The position numbers and the translations under genes were made by a program. Under the pieces are notes generated by a model. The model was not told the origin of the DNA. It worked only from the letters and a program-made list of their open reading frames with translations, and made no database searches. Of a DNA stretch of 64,000 nucleotides, positions 54,155 to 63,712 are shown piece by piece; within the stretch, counting starts at the first letter, position 1; every line of letters starts with the position of its first letter. The stretch spans positions 1 to 64,000 of the forward strand of contig JAUCYS010000017.1 in assembly GCA_030373505.1 (NCBI GenBank), given 5' to 3'. Source of the stretch: Parasphingorhabdus sp. (lineage in GTDB: Bacteria; Pseudomonadota; Alphaproteobacteria; Sphingomonadales; Sphingomonadaceae).

Positions 54155-55311
54155 AGATATTGACCTTCCTGCACAGTTTTGAACCGGGCGGCGTTGAACG
54201 TGTTGCTTTGCGCCTTGCGGCTTTTTGGCAGAAACAGAGGCTTGATGCTCCTGTCTTCATGGGCAGGCCGGATGGTGCCGGCCGGATCGCCGAAACGGAG
54301 AGCCTGCGACTGATCTATCCGGCACCGCCTCTGATAAGCACCGCCTGGATCGAAACCATCTGGATGATCGCGACATTGCCACATGCCATCCGGCGTGAAC
54401 GACCGGACATTCTATTTTGTGCAGGCAACAGTTATTCGGTCGTCGCGGTGGCAATGAAATTGCTGCTCGGTTCCGAATGTCCCCCCATCGTCGCAAAAAT
54501 CAGCAACGATCTGGACCGTCGCGACATGCCCGGTCCAGCGCGTTGGTTCTATCATCTCTGGCTTCGCATCCAGGCACCGTTTCTGGATCAAATCGTGGCC
54601 ATGGAAGCAGCCATGAAGCCCGAAATCACCAGATGCATGGCGATTCCAAAGGACCGGATAGCGGTGATTGCCGACCCCGCCATCAGCGAATGTGAAATCC
54701 GCCGTCTTGCCCGGCTTCGCAAAAACATCGTGAAGCAAAGATCCGGACGCAGATTTGTGGCTGTCGGGCGGCTCACCAGGCAAAAAAATCTCCCGATGAT
54801 GCTGCGTGCCTTTGCCAAAGGATCGATCAGCGGGGACAGGCTGACCTTGGTGGGTGACGGTTCGCAGCGAAAATCGCTCGAAGCGCTGGGGCGCTCGCTG
54901 GGGTTGAAGGACTCTGTGGAATTTGCCGGTCATGTCGATGACGTGGCCCCTTTGCTGGCGCAGGCCGACTTTTACGTCATGTCCTCTCATTATGAGGGTG
55001 TCCCCGCAGTGCTTATCGAAGCGCTGGCTGCCGGTCTGCCAATCATTACAACCCATTGCAGCAACGCCATTTCCGCGATGCTCGATGGCGGCAGGCTGGG
55101 CCGGATCATTGCGCCAGGTGACGAGCAGGGAATGGCGCAGGCTATCCGCTTTGCTGCACCGGATTTCCACCTCGATGCGGACCGGGTGGCAAGGGCGAAG
55201 CAGTTCACCCTCGAAAAATCCGGGCGACTTTATGCGAGTCTGTTCGCCGCCGCGGCGGATCGGCAGCGCGGCGAACGGGATGTCTTGGAAATCAGGAGCT
55301 TAAAACCATGA
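54151..55311 (+). CDS. GT4 family glycosyltransferase
   Basis: A 386-residue GT-B glycosyltransferase. The N-terminal MKILTFLHSFEPGGVERVALRLAAFW has the Gly-rich acceptor loop; the C-terminal half has FVAVGRLTRQKNLPMMLRAFA, LTLVGDGSQRKSLEAL and YEGVPAVLIEALAAGLPIITT, with the E-x7-E nucleotide-sugar signature. It uses an activated sugar to extend a glycan or glycolipid on the cytoplasmic side. The start at 54151 forms ATGA with the preceding stop; the frame extends upstream but that is inside the deacetylase gene. Confidence 0.93.
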   Translation: MKILTFLHSFEPGGVERVALRLAAFWQKQRLDAPVFMGRPDGAGRIAETESLRLIYPAPPLISTAWIETIWMIATLPHAIRRERPDILFCAGNSYSVVAVAMKLLLGSECPPIVAKISNDLDRRDMPGPARWFYHLWLRIQAPFLDQIVAMEAAMKPEITRCMAIPKDRIAVIADPAISECEIRRLARLRKNIVKQRSGRRFVAVGRLTRQKNLPMMLRAFAKGSISGDRLTLVGDGSQRKSLEALGRSLGLKDSVEFAGHVDDVAPLLAQADFYVMSSHYEGVPAVLIEALAAGLPIITTHCSNAISAMLDGGRLGRIIAPGDEQGMAQAIRFAAPDFHLDADRVARAKQFTLEKSGRLYASLFAAAADRQRGERDVLEIRSLKP

Positions 55312-56276
55312 GCAATGGCGAGTCCGCCTACGGGCCTTATCTTCCGGTGATGGGTAGTCAACGGGGCCTAAGGGAAACAATGCCCGCAAATCTGGCTCCG
55401 CTGATCATAAAGGGAGCGGGCTGGACCCAGTGGATCGGTCCGCTGGTTGCGCTCGGGTTTCTGGGCGTGGTCTTTTACGAAGCCCGCAATCTCGATTTTG
55501 CCCAGATGCTGGCGAGAATACCCAGCCTGCCGTCCTTCTGGCTGCTGTTCTTCGCTTATTATTTCTCGGGACCCGTATCGGAATGGTTCATTTATCGGCG
55601 GCTCTGGCACATCCCGCTGTCCGGTTTTGGGGCCTTGGTCCGAAAATTGATCAGCAACGAGATTTTGCTCGGCTATCTTGGCGAAGTCTATTTCTATGCC
55701 TGGGCGAGACGCAGCGCCGAAATTCAGACTGCGCCTTATGGTGCGATCAAGGATGTTACCATCCTTTCCGCGCTGATCGGCAACGGCTTCACGCTGCTGT
55801 TCCTCGCGCTGCTGTACCCGCTGTTCCAAACGCTTGAATTTGGCGGCGTTGCCAATACCGCTTATTATTCGATCGGGTTCGTGTTGCTGACCTCGCTCGT
55901 CATCATGGTTCTGCGAAATCGTCTGTTCAGCCTCGCAGGGCCGGATCTGCGATATATATCCTATGTTCACGGCGCCCGGATCATCTTTACCACGGCGGCA
56001 AGCGCACTGATGTGGCACTTGTTGCTCCCCGATGTCGATTTCCGCTGGTGGTTGCTGCTGGCAGCGGGGCGTCTGCTGATATCGCGCCTTCCCTTTCTGC
56101 CGAACAAGGACATCATGTTTGCTGCGCTGGCCATCGTCGTCATCGGCCACGACAGCGAAACCGGGGAACTGATCGCGCTCATCACCTCGCTGCTGCTCAT
56201 CACCCATCTCGCGATCGCCACGATTCTCGCCATCCCGGAATTTGTGCGCCGAGAGAGCAAAGGCAGAATCATATGA
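55308..56276 (+). CDS. Multi-spanning membrane protein, flippase-like
   Basis: A 322-residue integral membrane protein with about eight hydrophobic helices, starting with WIGPLVALGFLGVVFYEARNL after a 35-residue soluble front. The layout and LVRKLISNEILLGYLGEVYFYAWARR resemble, weakly, the transmembrane part of lysylphosphatidylglycerol synthase/flippase-like (UPF0104) proteins. It could move a lipid-linked product across the membrane, which is inference from context. It overlaps both neighbours by 4 bp. Confidence 0.75.
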   Translation: MSNGESAYGPYLPVMGSQRGLRETMPANLAPLIIKGAGWTQWIGPLVALGFLGVVFYEARNLDFAQMLARIPSLPSFWLLFFAYYFSGPVSEWFIYRRLWHIPLSGFGALVRKLISNEILLGYLGEVYFYAWARRSAEIQTAPYGAIKDVTILSALIGNGFTLLFLALLYPLFQTLEFGGVANTAYYSIGFVLLTSLVIMVLRNRLFSLAGPDLRYISYVHGARIIFTTAASALMWHLLLPDVDFRWWLLLAAGRLLISRLPFLPNKDIMFAALAIVVIGHDSETGELIALITSLLLITHLAIATILAIPEFVRRESKGRII

Positions 56277-56803
56277 GATTTTTGTATCTGACAGCGGCGG
56301 CTGCAATGCCATTGTTACTGGCCGCGCGATATATCCCCTCCTCGCCAGAGCTCGGCACGGAGGAGGGGCGTTGCCGCAGCGATGAAACCGGTCCGGCCAT
56401 CAAGGTTCTCGTGGCCGGACTGAAGGACCGCAAGGGCAAACTGAAGCTCGAAGTCTACCCGTCGAATGACAAGGACTTTCTTGAGGATGACAACAAACTG
56501 CTGATGGCAGGCAAAACCTTCCGTCGTGTCGAAGTCGCCGTCCCCGGTTCCGGCACGCCGCAATTGTGCATCCGCATTCCGGCTGCGGGGAGCTATTCGC
56601 TTTCCTTGCTCCATGATCGCGATGCCAACCGCAAGTTCGGTCTTTCGGTGGATGGCATTGGCTTTTCTTCAAATCCCAAACTGGGTTGGTCAAAACCAAA
56701 AGCCGCCGCCACGCGTCTCGTTGCCGGGGTGGGCATCACCAATACCACCATCATCATGAATTATCGCCACGGACTCACAAGTTTTCGCCCCCTGAAAGAT
56801 TGA
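56273..56803 (+). CDS. DUF2141 family exported protein
   Basis: A 176-residue protein. The start at 56273 overlaps the previous stop (ATGA) and gives an N-terminal hydrophobic signal (MRFLYLTAAAAMPLLLAA). AIKVLVAGLKDRKGKLKLEVYPSNDKDFLEDDNKL and AAGSYSLSLLHDRDANRKFG match DUF2141, a small beta-sandwich domain found in exported proteins. It probably lies in the periplasm, the only exported soluble member of this operon. Function unknown. Confidence 0.88.
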   Translation: MRFLYLTAAAAMPLLLAARYIPSSPELGTEEGRCRSDETGPAIKVLVAGLKDRKGKLKLEVYPSNDKDFLEDDNKLLMAGKTFRRVEVAVPGSGTPQLCIRIPAAGSYSLSLLHDRDANRKFGLSVDGIGFSSNPKLGWSKPKAAATRLVAGVGITNTTIIMNYRHGLTSFRPLKD

Positions 56804-56819
56804 ACGAAAGAATGAACCG

Positions 56820-57988
56820 ATGAAAATTGTCGATGTCTGCGCATTTTATTCGCCGATGGGCGGTGGCGTAAAAACCTATGTCCGGCAGAAACTTGCGATC
56901 GGGCCAACTCTTGGCCATGAAATCGTCATCATTGTTCCCGGCAGCGGCCATGGCGTGGAACATTTTGGTCGAGACGCGCGGATTGTTACTATTCCGGGCA
57001 AAAAATTCCCGCTTGATGGCCGTTATCATTATTTTGACGATGCCGGCGAAGTCCACGCGGCGCTCACCCGCGAACAGCCCGACTATGTCGAGGCCTCGTC
57101 ACCCTGGAACAGTGCTTCCATCGTTGCCGACTGGCCAGGTGCCGCGCCGCGCGCCCTGATCATGCACGCCGACCCGTTGTCCGCCTATGCCTATCGCTGG
57201 TTTGGCAAAATTTTGCGCGTGCCACTATTGATCGGCAGTTTGACTGGTTCTGGCGGCATTTGCGGCGTCTGGATTCCCGCTACGATCATGTCATTTGCGC
57301 GGGGGACAGTCTTGCAGACAGACTGATTGAGGGCGGCCTGAAAAGGGTCAGAACGGTGCCGATGGGGATCGAGCGCGATGTTTTTTCGCCGGCGCTGCGC
57401 AGCGAAAAGTTGCGGAGAGCCATGCTGGAGCGCTGCGCGCTGGGGCCTGATGCCACGCTGTTGATCGCTGTCGGACGCCATGCCGCGGAGAAAAGATGGC
57501 CGCTGGTGATAGCAGCAGCCACAGCGGCGGGCGCCAGGCGAGCGGTCGGGCTGATCCAGATCGGTGGCGGCGGCAAAACGTCGCACTTGCAGCGCGAGGC
57601 GCGAGCCAATCCGCATATCCAGTTCCTGCCGCCGACCAATGATCGTGCGGCACTGGCGGCGATGCTGGCAAGTGCCGATGCGCTGATCCATGGATGCGAA
57701 GCGGAAACCTTTTGCATGGTGGCCGCCGAAGCACGGGCATGCGGCCTCCCGATCATTGCACCAGACCAGGGCGGTGCAGCGGATCAGGCTAAGGCAGGCG
57801 CTGGATTGACCTATATTTCGGGAGATTCCCGTTCGGCCGCGAATGCTATCGTTCGGTTTGCAGATAACCGTCCAAAATTTGGCCAAGAAGCGCACCAAAA
57901 ATCTGGCAGTGTGGAGAGAATAGACAATCATTTTAGAAATTTATTTGCCCTTTATGAGATGAGAAGGGGGCATTCTAATGCTGCCTGA
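56820..57988 (+). pseudogene. GT4 glycosyltransferase split by a -1 frameshift
   Basis: Frame 1 runs from 56820 (MKIVDVCAFYSPMGGGVKTY) to a stop at 57326; from about 57220 the family-like sequence moves to another frame (IDRQFDWFWRHLRRLD, HVICAGDSLADRL, VPMGIERDVFSP, VGRHAAEKRWPLVI, EAETFCMVAAEARACGLPIIAP) and ends at 57988. Joined, it would be a 389-residue GT-B enzyme of usual length. One base seems missing within about 57215-57235, next to AAAATTTTG. The site is not a classical slippery heptamer in the reading frame, so a true mutation or a sequencing error is more likely than programmed frameshifting. The second half is intact, implying a recent event. Confidence 0.85.
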
Positions 57989-58316
57989 AAATATTCGTTC
58001 CGTTCAATCAGAAGATAAAACGTCTGAAATATCGCCAGAACACCCCGAAAATATTAGAAGTGGATTGACACATATTCCGAAGAAAGATGGCGACAGGGCC
58101 AAAGCTGTCTCCTCAGTTTCTACCGGTTGTTGATCTGGGGGACGCGCAACAATGGCCATTAGAAACCATCCTGAAATCAGGCTCGGAAATTTTCGCCTGC
58201 GGTTGCGATCGTTTTTTGCAAAGCGGACCAAAAGTGCAGCTTTCCGAAAGTGGGGTATAGCGGGGGGTATAGTTGAACTCGTGCAAAATATTTATGTATA
58301 TCCAACCATCTCTTAA
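57978..58316 (+). CDS. Doubtful 112-residue open frame at the operon end
   Basis: An open frame whose ATG lies within the last codons of the glycosyltransferase. The predicted product starts MLPENIRSVQSEDKTSEISP and repeats PENIRS about 19 residues later; the second half is basic with RSFFAKRTKSAAFRKW. No family is recognised and no good ribosome site is seen. Overlap with the gene before it is the only argument for it. It may be chance open sequence in AT-rich DNA. Confidence 0.25.
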
Positions 58317-58924
58317 GACATACGTTCGAAGTGACGGCGACGGCCTCTAGGCGAATTTCACCCAAAAGCGGTCATTTGTTCGATATTGAGACGATAGTAA
58401 TTTCGTACATTCAGCGTCACCGTTTCGCCTCTTCCCTGAGCGCTCAACCATATAGTAATTGCGAAATGAAGATCAGCTCTCACAAGGCATCGCTAACATC
58501 TAGACAGGGGCTCCGCTTTACCCAAATCCTCAATCAAATTCGCCTTGGATCTCTCGCGGTTTCGCGGAGCCGGCGAAAGGCATTAGTGCAGGACTTGCGT
58601 CGTATCGACTGACCAGCCAGCCAGTTCCGGCGGAGTCTGTGCCCGGCCTGCCAGCTGACTCGAGCCCGTATCAAGATCGCGCGGACGTAGCGCATCCAGC
58701 CACTGCCGGATTGCCGGGCGGCTGTCCGATGTCGATTGCCCGCGCGTTTGCGACAGGCGCAAATGATCGTCGTTTGCGCTTGTCGCGCCCGCCCGTTTGC
58801 TACAGCCACCGACCTCACCAAGCCGGGTGCGCACAGAAGGTGCTGCCTGCAATTCTGTAACAGACAAGCATGCCGCCAGAGCATGCCTAACAATTCGGTG
58901 TAACGCCGACGGGAGCTGGACAAC
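57989..58924. other. Gene-poor spacer between glycan and catabolic blocks
   Basis: About 930 bp, AT-rich in its first half and GC-rich in the second. It includes a short direct repeat, GGGGTATAG, near 58252-58272, and a strong hairpin at 58750-58786. Short frames at 58331-58612 and on the - strand overlapping the MFS start lack ribosome sites or family signal. I see no RNA gene or transposase. Confidence 0.5.
58750..58786. promoter_or_regulatory. Hairpin upstream of the MFS gene
   Basis: GCGACAGGCGCAAA (58750-58763) and TTTGCGCTTGTCGC (58773-58786) pair over 14 bp with one G-T mismatch that would be G-U in RNA. It has no T-run, so an operator or mRNA leader structure is more likely than a terminator. 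It is 139 bp before the MFS start and about 2.4 kb from the IclR gene. Confidence 0.45.
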
Positions 58925-60280
58925 GTGACGAACCATTCTTCGCAACCCATGGCAGAGCAGCACCCTGGCGAGGATCATGCCGGCATGACGCCGGGGCGAG
59001 AGCGTTATGCGCTGTTCGTGCTCATGCTCATCTATGCGTTCGGTTATCTCGACCGGCAGGTCGTCAACATACTCGCAGAGCCGATCAAGAACGAGCTGCA
59101 GCTGTCCGATTCCGAGCTTGGATTGCTCACGGGTCTGGCGTTTGCGCTGTTCTACACCCTGCTTGGCTTGCCGGTCGCACGATTGGCCGATCGCTTTGAT
59201 CGCTCGCGTATCATCTCGGCTTCGCTGTTCGTGTGGAGCAGCTGCACTGCCCTGTCCGGACTGGCATCGAGCTATGCCTCTCTGTTGTTGCTACGGATCG
59301 GGGTTGGCGTAGGTGAGGCTGGTTGCAATCCGCCCGCCACGTCGCTCATTGCCGATGTCGTTCCCAGACACCGCCGCGCATCTGCGATGTCGGTTTTCGC
59401 GCTCGGCAACCCGATCGGCTCTCTCCTCGGTCTCGCGGTGGGTGGAATCATCGCCGCCACCCTGGGCTGGCGAGCCGCCTTTCTGATCGCCGGACTGCCG
59501 GGTATCGCCTTGGCCTTGCTTGCCTGGCTCACCCTTCCGGAACCGCGCCGGATTCGCCAGCATGTCGAAGATGTGCCCACCATCGGTGAGGCCTTTCGCG
59601 AGTTTGTGCGCAAGCCGACCTTCTGGCTGCTTGGCCTGGGAGCGGCGATGATGGCTTTCGTCCACTATGGCAATCTCGCGTTCTACAGCTCGTTTTTTCT
59701 TCGCAACCATGCCGCCGGACTCGCCAGTTCCGTCGCCTGGGCTCGCGATGCAACCGGGATAGACGTTCCGCCACTGGCTTTGCTGGGGATCGCGCTCGGT
59801 TTGATGATGGGTGTGTTCGGAGCATTGGGCATCGTGGCCGGCGGCAAGATTGCCGACCGCGTTGGCGCCCGAAATCCGGCGGCCTACATGACCGCGCCGT
59901 TCGTCGCGGCCGCAGCGCAGGTTCCATTCTGCATCCTGGGGCTGTTTGTCGAGAACGTCTGGTTGGCTCTGGGCCTGTTCTGCGTCCCGGCGTTCCTCAC
60001 CACGATCTGGTTCGGCCCGGTCATGGCCGTGGCAGCGGGACTGGTTGGGCCGCGCGTGCGCAGCACTTCGGGTGCGATGCTGCAGCTGATCATCAATCTG
60101 ATTGGACTGGGGCTGGGCCCGCTGTCGATCGGTATCTTGAGCGATGTGATCGGGGGAACCGGTGCCGACAGCGGACAGTCCCTGCGTTTCGCACTTGCTG
60201 CGTCCAGCGCGACCGGCCTGTTGGCGGCGCTGTGCTTCTTTCGCGCCCGGTCATATATTTCGCGCGATATGATCAGCTGA
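58925..60280 (+). CDS. MFS transporter, spinster-like
   Basis: A 451-residue major facilitator with 12 predicted helices. YAFGYLDRQVVNILAEPIKNELQLSDSELGLLTGLAFALFYTLLGLPVARLADRFDRSRII carries the MFS signature in the loop between helices 2 and 3, and GEAGCNPPATSLIADVVP is typical of the spinster-like group common in sphingomonads. The start is GTG at 58925 with GGGAGC upstream. It faces the IclR gene and may import or export a compound degraded by the genes at 61-64 kb. Confidence 0.92.
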   Translation: MTNHSSQPMAEQHPGEDHAGMTPGRERYALFVLMLIYAFGYLDRQVVNILAEPIKNELQLSDSELGLLTGLAFALFYTLLGLPVARLADRFDRSRIISASLFVWSSCTALSGLASSYASLLLLRIGVGVGEAGCNPPATSLIADVVPRHRRASAMSVFALGNPIGSLLGLAVGGIIAATLGWRAAFLIAGLPGIALALLAWLTLPEPRRIRQHVEDVPTIGEAFREFVRKPTFWLLGLGAAMMAFVHYGNLAFYSSFFLRNHAAGLASSVAWARDATGIDVPPLALLGIALGLMMGVFGALGIVAGGKIADRVGARNPAAYMTAPFVAAAAQVPFCILGLFVENVWLALGLFCVPAFLTTIWFGPVMAVAAGLVGPRVRSTSGAMLQLIINLIGLGLGPLSIGILSDVIGGTGADSGQSLRFALAASSATGLLAALCFFRARSYISRDMIS

Positions 60281-60306
60281 AAATCGGAGCCACTTCGGCG
60301 ACGGGT

Positions 60307-61137
60307 TCAGCCCATCACATGCTGAAAGATCCGCCCTGCGATCATCCGGCACACTGAGATCAGCTCTCTGCCCGACTGCTCGATGTCGACGGACTGATTG
60401 AGCATTATGCCGATGGCGGTGGTGGAATGGCCGCGTGAATTGACGAACGGAACGGCGATCGCAGATCGGCCGTCTTCTGCCTCGTCTCGTTCTACCGCAT
60501 AGCCGCGGCCACGGACCATCTGCAGATGCCGGAACAGGCTTTCCCGATCCGTGATCGTGCGCGACCCACCGCGTACCAGCGGGCTGGCGCTATAGAGGGT
60601 TCTGATCTGGTCCGTCAGCAATCCGGCCAGAAGCACTTTGCCGGCCGCAGCCGAGTGTGCCGGGTAGGCGACATTGAGGGCGATCTGCGCCCCGCGGTTT
60701 GCGCTGAGCGCCGGCACGGCTGCGCGATAGACCACGGAGGTCCCTTCCAGAGTGGCCATGAAAGCGGTGGCGCCCGTAATCGCTGCAAGATCGCCAAGAA
60801 ACGGCAGGGCAAGCGAACATTTCACCGCATTGAGTTCGGGCAGGGCACCAAGGCGCTGGGCCATATATCCAGTGCGGTAAGTCTTGGTTTCCGGGTCGCG
60901 ATGCACGTATCCGTAAGCCTGCAGGGACGCCAGGACGCGCAGGGCTGTCGAACGGTCGAGTTCGGCGGCCTCGGCTATACTCGATAAAGTAGATGATACC
61001 CCCTGGTTCCACACTGCTTCGAGCGTACGCAGAGCTCGCCCGAGGGTTTGGTGGACCTGAATTTCGTCGACTATGAGCCGCCGATGCGTGTCCGGCATGA
61101 ACGATCCGTACGCGCCCGAGGTCAATGTCTGCTCCAT
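60307..61137 (-). CDS. IclR family transcriptional regulator
   Basis: A 276-residue regulator. The N-terminal winged helix-turn-helix is in QTLGRALRTLEAVWNQ, SSIAEAAELDRSTALRVLASLQAYGYV; the C-terminal effector-binding domain has AYPAHSAAAGKVLLAGL, RGRGYAVERDEAEDGRSAIAVPF and MLNQSVDI. It is transcribed away from the TonB receptor gene at 61290, with 152 bp between, and probably controls both that gene and the MFS gene in response to a catabolic intermediate. Confidence 0.93.
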   Translation of the reverse strand: MEQTLTSGAYGSFMPDTHRRLIVDEIQVHQTLGRALRTLEAVWNQGVSSTLSSIAEAAELDRSTALRVLASLQAYGYVHRDPETKTYRTGYMAQRLGALPELNAVKCSLALPFLGDLAAITGATAFMATLEGTSVVYRAAVPALSANRGAQIALNVAYPAHSAAAGKVLLAGLLTDQIRTLYSASPLVRGGSRTITDRESLFRHLQMVRGRGYAVERDEAEDGRSAIAVPFVNSRGHSTTAIGIMLNQSVDIEQSGRELISVCRMIAGRIFQHVMG

Positions 61138-61289
61138 GTGTTTTCTCCTCTCACGGTCACCCGCCGTCGCCTTTCAGCGATCTGTTTGCAGTCAGCGCAA
61201 CTCGACAGCCTAATCGCTAGCAGAAGCTGGAACGCCGTTGTAGCTATTTCGGACAAACATACGAAATATCAGACAGAGGAGCAAGGGAT

Positions 61290-63686
61290 ATGAAAGGCAG
61301 GACAGCCTGTGGAACGACAGGAGCGATTTTTGCGGCTATGATCATTCAGGCGCCGTTGGCGGCGCAAACCACCTCTCCTGAGCCGTCGCGGACTCCTGAT
61401 TCCTCCGCCTTTGCAGCCGTGACAGACGGTGAACAAGACCAGTCGGACAATTCCGGAATGATCGTCGTCACTGCACAAAAGCGCTCCGAAAACGTCCAGG
61501 ACGTGCCGATTTCGATGATAGCGCTTGGTGGAGAGGCCCTGACGAACGCCAATGTCACCAATGTTGCCGACCTGCAGCGCGTAGTGCCCAGCCTCATCAT
61601 TTCACGGGGTAGTAACCCGACGAACCGGCGTGTCACGATCCGCGGACTGGGAACCGGATCGAGTTCTGCGATCGAGCCATCGGTCGCTTTGTTCCTCGAT
61701 GGCATCTATGTGCCTCGGGCCGGTTCGATCGTCGGGAATATCACCGATGTGGAAGCGGTCGAGGTGTTGCGCGGGCCCCAGGGTACGCTGTTCGGTCGCA
61801 ACGCTTCGGTGGGCGCGATCAGCATCAAGTCGGCCGATCCCAAGTTCGAACGATCGGCGCGGTTTTCGCTGCTGGCCGGCAATTACGGCCGGCTGCGCAA
61901 CGAAGTCGTCCTGAACTTGCCGGTCACTGACACACTGGCGATCCGCTTGGTCGAATCGGCCGAGCGAACGACGGGTGATTTCACCTCGTTGACGCCCTAC
62001 CCCCACAAGCAGGGGGTCACAAACAGCATCTTCACTCGCGGTTCGGTGCTGTGGGAGCCGACCGACAGGCTGACCTGGAAGGTTAAGGCCGATTATCAGA
62101 AGAGCGGCGGCGACGGACAGGCGCCATGGGAAATGGTGCCGTCGACGTTGCGTGCCGACAATAGTTTCCCCACGCGGCTCGATCCCGACGGGGCGGGGCC
62201 ATTGACAGGACCGACGCTGTCGACCGGTCCGATGGACGATCGCACCGTCAACAATTATGTCTTCGGTGGAGTCAACGATCAGGTATGGGGCATCACCAGC
62301 GACTTGGCGCTCGATGTCGGCGACTACACGGTCCGCGCGCTGAGCGGCTATCGTGACTGGGATAGTCGTCCGACCGATGCCGATGCGCTGCAACTGCCGG
62401 TGCCGCTCGTCGCACGCCGTCAATTCTTTCGCAGCAAGGCGCAGAGCCACGAATTGCAGTTCATCAGCCCGGATCGCGGACTGTTCGACGGTGCATTCGA
62501 TTTCGTGGGCGGCCTCTATTACTACCGCGAAACCTACAGCATCGACAATGAGCTCGATCTGCTGTCGTCCTATTGCCAGCCGTTCATCGCCAACGTGATT
62601 CCGTCGCGGCTCGCAGGTTGTCTCGCCGGCCCCAAGGAAGCCGCCGGCGCCGATTATTTCGACCAGCGTACAACATCGAAGGCAGCCTATCTGCAGGGCA
62701 CCCTTCACCTGACCGACGCGCTGTCGTTCACGCTGGGCGGTCGATATACCGAAGATTCGAAGCGCGGACGGATGGTGCAGGTGCGCAGCAACCCCGCCGA
62801 GATCTTCCATACCAATGAAGACACCTCGCTTTCGCTGGACGAAGACCGCTTCACCTGGCGAGCCGCCGGGCAGTGGGAAGCGACGCCCGATATAATGTTG
62901 TTCGCCAGCTATTCGACCGGCTTCAAATCGGGCGGGTTCAACTCGACGCTATCCAGTTCTGTGCTTGGCCAGAACCGCCTGTTCGGTGCGGAGACGGTTC
63001 AGAACTATGAAGCCGGGGTGCGCAGCAGCTTGTTCGATCGCAAGATCACCGCCAACGCCACGCTGTTCCGCACGGACATCGACGGGTTGCAGGATCGCGG
63101 GTTCGACGGCTTCATCTATGCCATCCGCAATGTCGGGTCGCTTCGCCAGCAGGGCGTCGAATTCGACCTGGCGGCTCATCCCGCAACAGGCGTGAGCCTC
63201 GGGGTGGCCGGCACCTACCTCGATTCGAAATTTCTCGATTTCAGGAACGCACCCAACCTGCCCGGTTTTTCCGGCACTCAGGACCTGACCGGCACGCGGG
63301 CCAATTTCTCGCCCACGTGGCAGGGCAACGCTTTCGCGCAATGGGACGGCCAGATCGGCGGCGGCTGGGGTCTGCTGGCGCGGGGCGATCTGCGCTACAC
63401 GTCGAGCGCCAACATCGGTTCCGACACCAACGGCAATCCCGATACCGTGGAGCCGGGCCACGCATTGATCGGCGCGCGGCTCGAGCTGAAGTCTCCTGAC
63501 GAGCGCTACACCCTGGCGCTATTCGGGGAAAATCTCACCGACCGCAACTACTGCGTGCTGCGCCTTGCGCAGACTGCGGACAGCCTGTTTAACCTCCGTA
63601 ATGCGACGGATGGCAGCACCGCGATACGCTGCATCGTCGGTTCGCCCCGCCGTTATGGCGTCCAATTCCGCATGAGCCTGCGCTGA
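61290..63686 (+). CDS. TonB-dependent receptor, catabolic type
   Basis: A 798-residue outer-membrane receptor without an STN domain. Signal peptide ends near APLAA-QT; the TonB-box region is IVVTAQKRSENVQDVPISMI; the plug has VTIRGLGTGSSSAIEPSVALFLDGIYVP and VEVLRGPQGTLFGRNASVGAISI; the barrel ends RRYGVQFRMSLR. This class imports carbohydrates, aromatics or other carbon sources in sphingomonads. It lies between the divergent IclR gene and an acyl-CoA dehydrogenase gene 26 bp downstream, so the three form one candidate regulon. Confidence 0.93.
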   Translation: MKGRTACGTTGAIFAAMIIQAPLAAQTTSPEPSRTPDSSAFAAVTDGEQDQSDNSGMIVVTAQKRSENVQDVPISMIALGGEALTNANVTNVADLQRVVPSLIISRGSNPTNRRVTIRGLGTGSSSAIEPSVALFLDGIYVPRAGSIVGNITDVEAVEVLRGPQGTLFGRNASVGAISIKSADPKFERSARFSLLAGNYGRLRNEVVLNLPVTDTLAIRLVESAERTTGDFTSLTPYPHKQGVTNSIFTRGSVLWEPTDRLTWKVKADYQKSGGDGQAPWEMVPSTLRADNSFPTRLDPDGAGPLTGPTLSTGPMDDRTVNNYVFGGVNDQVWGITSDLALDVGDYTVRALSGYRDWDSRPTDADALQLPVPLVARRQFFRSKAQSHELQFISPDRGLFDGAFDFVGGLYYYRETYSIDNELDLLSSYCQPFIANVIPSRLAGCLAGPKEAAGADYFDQRTTSKAAYLQGTLHLTDALSFTLGGRYTEDSKRGRMVQVRSNPAEIFHTNEDTSLSLDEDRFTWRAAGQWEATPDIMLFASYSTGFKSGGFNSTLSSSVLGQNRLFGAETVQNYEAGVRSSLFDRKITANATLFRTDIDGLQDRGFDGFIYAIRNVGSLRQQGVEFDLAAHPATGVSLGVAGTYLDSKFLDFRNAPNLPGFSGTQDLTGTRANFSPTWQGNAFAQWDGQIGGGWGLLARGDLRYTSSANIGSDTNGNPDTVEPGHALIGARLELKSPDERYTLALFGENLTDRNYCVLRLAQTADSLFNLRNATDGSTAIRCIVGSPRRYGVQFRMSLR

Positions 63687-63712
63687 TAGGCGGCGCAAAA
63701 AGGGAGAAAATT

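Noticed and set aside
57210-57240. Programmed -1 frameshifting in the glycosyltransferase
   Set aside because: The A/T run is not arranged as an in-frame X-XXY-YYZ heptamer, and no downstream pseudoknot was evident; a deletion or sequencing error is simpler.
58331-58612. A 93-codon + strand frame in the spacer before the MFS gene
   Set aside because: There is no ribosome site, composition is Ser/Arg-rich and nothing resembles a family.
61602-62810. A 402-codon - strand frame opposite the TonB receptor
   Set aside because: The + strand has signal peptide, plug and barrel signatures; the - frame has no ribosome site or family.
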